In this document: piece by piece, positions 61,767-64,000 of the stretch | Layout of the letters: each line of letters opens with the position of its first letter | Numbering within the stretch: position 1 is the first letter of the stretch | Assembly (NCBI RefSeq): GCF_900199705.1 | Contig: NZ_LT904908.1 | Location: 379,694 to 443,693, forward strand | Length of the DNA stretch: 64,000 nucleotides | Direction of reading: 5' to 3' | From: Collinsella provencensis | GTDB lineage: Bacteria > Actinomycetota > Coriobacteriia > Coriobacteriales > Coriobacteriaceae | Made by a program: the position numbers and the translations under genes | Notes under the pieces: model-generated | What the model was told of the DNA's origin: nothing | The model's database searches: none | What the model saw: only the letters and a program-made list of their open reading frames with translations

Positions 61767-62492
61767 TTACTCCACGCCCGCTACAAGCTCAGAGACAATC
61801 GCCTCGTACGCAACGACGGGATCATCGGCACCGGTGATGGGACGCCCCACCACGATGTGGCTTGCTCCGCGCTCGATGGCCTGGGCGGGCGTCGCCACGC
61901 GTGACTGATCGCCAAGTGCGGCGCCTGCGGGGCGCACGCCCGGGGTGACAATCCATGCATCCGGACCCAACAGCGTGCGCATGGACTCGGCCTCCATAGG
62001 AGAGCACACGATGCCGTCGATACCGTTATCCTGCGCCAAGCGTGCCAAACGAGCCGCCTCATCGGCCACCGCGTCAGTCACGCCGATTTCGGCCAAGGCA
62101 TCCTGATTCATGCTCGTAAGCACCGTGATGGCAACGAGGTTGGGGCGATCGCCACGCACCTCGGCTGCCTGTTCGGCGCCCTCGCGACATGCCGCAAGCA
62201 TCGCACCGGAGCCCAAGCCATGGACGGACATCAAGTCAGCCCCGGCAAGCGCCGCGGAACGCGCAGCTCCACGCACCTGATGCGGAATGTCATGGAACTT
62301 CAAATCGAGGAAGACCTTGAATCCGCGCTCCTTAAACGCCTGCACGATCTGCGGACCTTCAGCATAAAAGAGGGTCATACCCACCTTGAGCCACTGCGCA
62401 TGGCCCTCAAGGGCATCGGCGAGCTCCATGGCGCGGTCGCGGTCGCAGTCAATCGCGACGATAATGCGATCGCGTGCATCGGACTCTAGCAT
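61767..62492 (-). CDS. pyrF: Orotidine 5'-phosphate decarboxylase
   Basis: Last step of UMP synthesis. The catalytic D-x-K-x-x-D motif (LDLKFHDIP) is present, as are the N-terminal IVAIDCDR and the C-terminal VTPGVRPAGAALGDQSRVATP phosphate-binding region. Its 241 residues make a full-length TIM-barrel. It overlaps pyrD by 7 nt. Confidence 0.96.
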   Translation of the reverse strand: MLESDARDRIIVAIDCDRDRAMELADALEGHAQWLKVGMTLFYAEGPQIVQAFKERGFKVFLDLKFHDIPHQVRGAARSAALAGADLMSVHGLGSGAMLAACREGAEQAAEVRGDRPNLVAITVLTSMNQDALAEIGVTDAVADEAARLARLAQDNGIDGIVCSPMEAESMRTLLGPDAWIVTPGVRPAGAALGDQSRVATPAQAIERGASHIVVGRPITGADDPVVAYEAIVSELVAGVE

Positions 62493-63409
62493 TCGAATGC
62501 TCCAATCAGCTCGTTGATGTCAGAAACTCCCTGGCTTTCCGCCCACGCCTCAAGCTCGTGCAGGATGCGGACGGATGCATCGGGCTCGATGAAGCTCGCC
62601 ATGCCAACCGACACGCAGCACGCACCCGCGAGGATGAATTCGGCCGCATCCTCGCCGGTCATAACGCCACCGACGCCGCAGATGGGGATATTGACGGCCT
62701 TTGCGGCCTCCCACACCATGCGCACGGCAATCGGATGGCAAGCCGGACCGGAAATGCCACCCGTGGGCTTTGAGAGCTTGGAACGGCGCGTATGCACATC
62801 GATGGACATGCCGGAAATCGAATTGATGATCGTTAGACCATCAGCGCCTTCCGCCTCGAGGGCACGGGCGATCTCGGGCACGCGAACCGGGGCCATTTTC
62901 ACAAACAGCGGCTTGTCCGTCACCTTGCGGCAAGCGCGCATGACGCCCGCAGCCCCTTCGGGCGTGGAGCCGCAAGCGGCACCGCCCGCGGCGATGTTGG
63001 GGCAGCTCACGTTGATCTCAAAGCCAGCAGCCCAGGGACACAGCTCCACGAACATCTCGAGCGCACGGACATACTCCTCGGTAGAGTGACCGGCGACCTG
63101 GCAAATGACCTGCGTCCCCTTATCGGTGAGGTCGGAGAGCCACGGACCGTAATCGCGAGCAAACGCCTCGACGCCCGGATTCTGCAAGCCTACGGAGTTC
63201 ATCATGCCGCCGCGAACCTCGGTCATGCGAGGGGCGGGATTACCGGGCCATGGTTCGGCTGCGCATCCCTTGGTCGTAATGGCGCCGAGCTGACTCACAT
63301 CCATGAGCTCGCTGAACTGCCAACCCTGACCAAACGTTCCCGAAGCGGTGTTGATGGGGTTCTTCATCTGCACGCCGCCGAAGTTGACGGCCATATTCAC
63401 CTTGCTCAC
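62486..63409 (-). CDS. pyrD: Dihydroorotate dehydrogenase B (NAD+), catalytic subunit
   Basis: Oxidises dihydroorotate to orotate as the PyrDB half of a heterotetramer with PyrK. The FMN-binding barrel shows NPINTASGTFG, NSVGLQNPG, EINVSCPNI (catalytic Cys) and GVGGVMTGEDAAEFI. The start is a GTG overlapping the pyrK stop by 4 nt (GTGA), although an ATG five codons later is possible. Pairing with pyrK shows that it is the NAD-dependent class 1B enzyme. Confidence 0.95.
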   Translation of the reverse strand: MSKVNMAVNFGGVQMKNPINTASGTFGQGWQFSELMDVSQLGAITTKGCAAEPWPGNPAPRMTEVRGGMMNSVGLQNPGVEAFARDYGPWLSDLTDKGTQVICQVAGHSTEEYVRALEMFVELCPWAAGFEINVSCPNIAAGGAACGSTPEGAAGVMRACRKVTDKPLFVKMAPVRVPEIARALEAEGADGLTIINSISGMSIDVHTRRSKLSKPTGGISGPACHPIAVRMVWEAAKAVNIPICGVGGVMTGEDAAEFILAGACCVSVGMASFIEPDASVRILHELEAWAESQGVSDINELIGAFEC

Positions 63410-64000
63410 CAAACCACCACCTTGGTCGCATCGAACACCGGTCCGCACATGCAGGCGCCCTGCATGCCGTCCGTGGTCTCCACATTGCAGGTGCTGCAGG
63501 CACCGAAACCGCAGCTCATCATGCGCTCAAGCGAAGCCTCGCACGCCACGCCCGCCGCAGCCGCCGCATCGGCGACCTCGTGCATCATGACGCCCGGACC
63601 GCAGGTGGCAACGTAGTCGTACGCGCCCGTGGCAAGGAGCCGCGAAGCCGAATCGGTGCAAAAACCGTGCTCCCCCGCCGTACCATCGTCGGTGGCGACG
63701 CACACGTTCTCGCAGCCCAGGGCCTTAAAGTCCTCAACGCCCACGAGTTTGTCGGCTGTCGCCGCGCCAATGCAGGCATCGACGGCGATACCACGCTCCA
63801 TCAGGTCACGCGCAAGGCACAGCACGGGCGGAACGCCGATGCCGCCGCCTACCACAAGAGCGCGCTTGGTACCCTCGGGTGCGGTCCAACCGTGACCACC
63901 GGGGCCCAGCAGATCGCTGGTAGCTCCAGGCGTCCAAGCGGACATGCGACGCGTGGCGTTGCCCACCACGGCATACCAGATCTCGACCGTTCCGTGCTCC
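63406..64000 (-). CDS. pyrK: Dihydroorotate dehydrogenase electron-transfer subunit (5' end outside window)
   Basis: Passes electrons from PyrD to NAD+ through FAD and a 2Fe-2S cluster. The visible part includes the NAD-binding VVGGGIGVPPVL stretch and the C-terminal cluster cysteines in CGFGACSTCNV and ACMCGPVF. The N-terminal FAD domain start is cut off by the window end. The frame stays open to base 64000. It precedes pyrD and pyrF in one likely operon. Confidence 0.93.
   Translation of the reverse strand, partial: EHGTVEIWYAVVGNATRRMSAWTPGATSDLLGPGGHGWTAPEGTKRALVVGGGIGVPPVLCLARDLMERGIAVDACIGAATADKLVGVEDFKALGCENVCVATDDGTAGEHGFCTDSASRLLATGAYDYVATCGPGVMMHEVADAAAAAGVACEASLERMMSCGFGACSTCNVETTDGMQGACMCGPVFDATKVVVW

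Overview
The window is one contiguous stretch of chromosome from a GC-rich anaerobic actinobacterium of the class Coriobacteriia. Collinsella or a close relative is my best guess. That rests on gene content and order (actinobacterial mihF-gmk-rpoZ, a membrane-integrated LuxR regulator, TAATG/ATGA gene overlaps, GTG and TTG starts) and is not proven. There are no rRNA or tRNA genes, insertion sequences, phage genes or CRISPR arrays. Almost all genes lie on the minus strand. The exceptions are the shikimate/phenylalanine cluster at the left end and two small membrane-protein genes near 27.8 and 42.8 kb.

Region by region: 0-3.7 kb (+) is aroC(partial)-pheA-aroE::aroK-aroQ. 4.2-13.7 kb (-) is pnp, rpsO, recO, era, dgkA, ybeY, phoH, mtaB and dnaJ (RNA turnover, ribosome maturation, chaperone). 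13.8-25.4 kb (-) holds a membrane-anchored DnaJ variant, dCMP deaminase, hemW, dus, lepA, recN-nadK-tlyA-xseB-nusB, an Asp23 protein and efp. 25.5-28.0 kb is a regulatory island with a TM-HTH-TM-HTH LuxR protein, a membrane-anchored unknown protein and a divergent small membrane protein. 28.3-42.6 kb (-) runs through an M24 peptidase, a degenerate AroB-like protein, a second shikimate kinase, yqeG, mltG, ruvX, alaS, an AI-2E transporter, a sigma factor with an RsbW-like partner, a DUF948 protein, rarA, dgt and a prepilin peptidase. 43.3-54.6 kb (-) carries a glycosyltransferase, rluD, lspA, ileS behind a T-box riboswitch, an AIM24 protein, cstA behind a leader-peptide attenuator, ilvE and rpsT. 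54.8-64 kb (-) carries holA, comEC, comEA, thiI, rpoZ, gmk, mihF, pyrF, pyrD and pyrK(partial).

The genes are mostly housekeeping: aromatic amino-acid synthesis, translation and tRNA/rRNA modification, RNA decay, DNA repair and uptake, pyrimidine synthesis and envelope work. Branched-chain amino-acid supply appears to be sensed twice within 5 kb: by an isoleucine T-box in front of ileS, and by a Leu/Ile-rich leader peptide plus intrinsic terminator in front of the peptide transporter cstA, directly downstream of ilvE.

The most novel signals are non-coding. (i) Three intergenic elements of 103-105 nt (3954, 7934, 19956) share short conserved boxes and a centred 9-bp hairpin with a 3-nt loop, while the stem sequences change in a compensatory way. 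(ii) A second family of long-armed inverted repeats (3737-3877 and 28040-28203, with a probable short relative at 685-763) shares an interior core; one copy has a 36-bp stem whose four mismatches all become G-U pairs on one strand. (iii) A symmetrical nested hairpin between lepA and dus has two competing left arms. These look like undescribed structured RNA or cruciform repeat families. The most unusual proteins are the doubled membrane LuxR regulator, the AroB-like protein stripped of catalytic residues and the membrane-anchored DnaJ.
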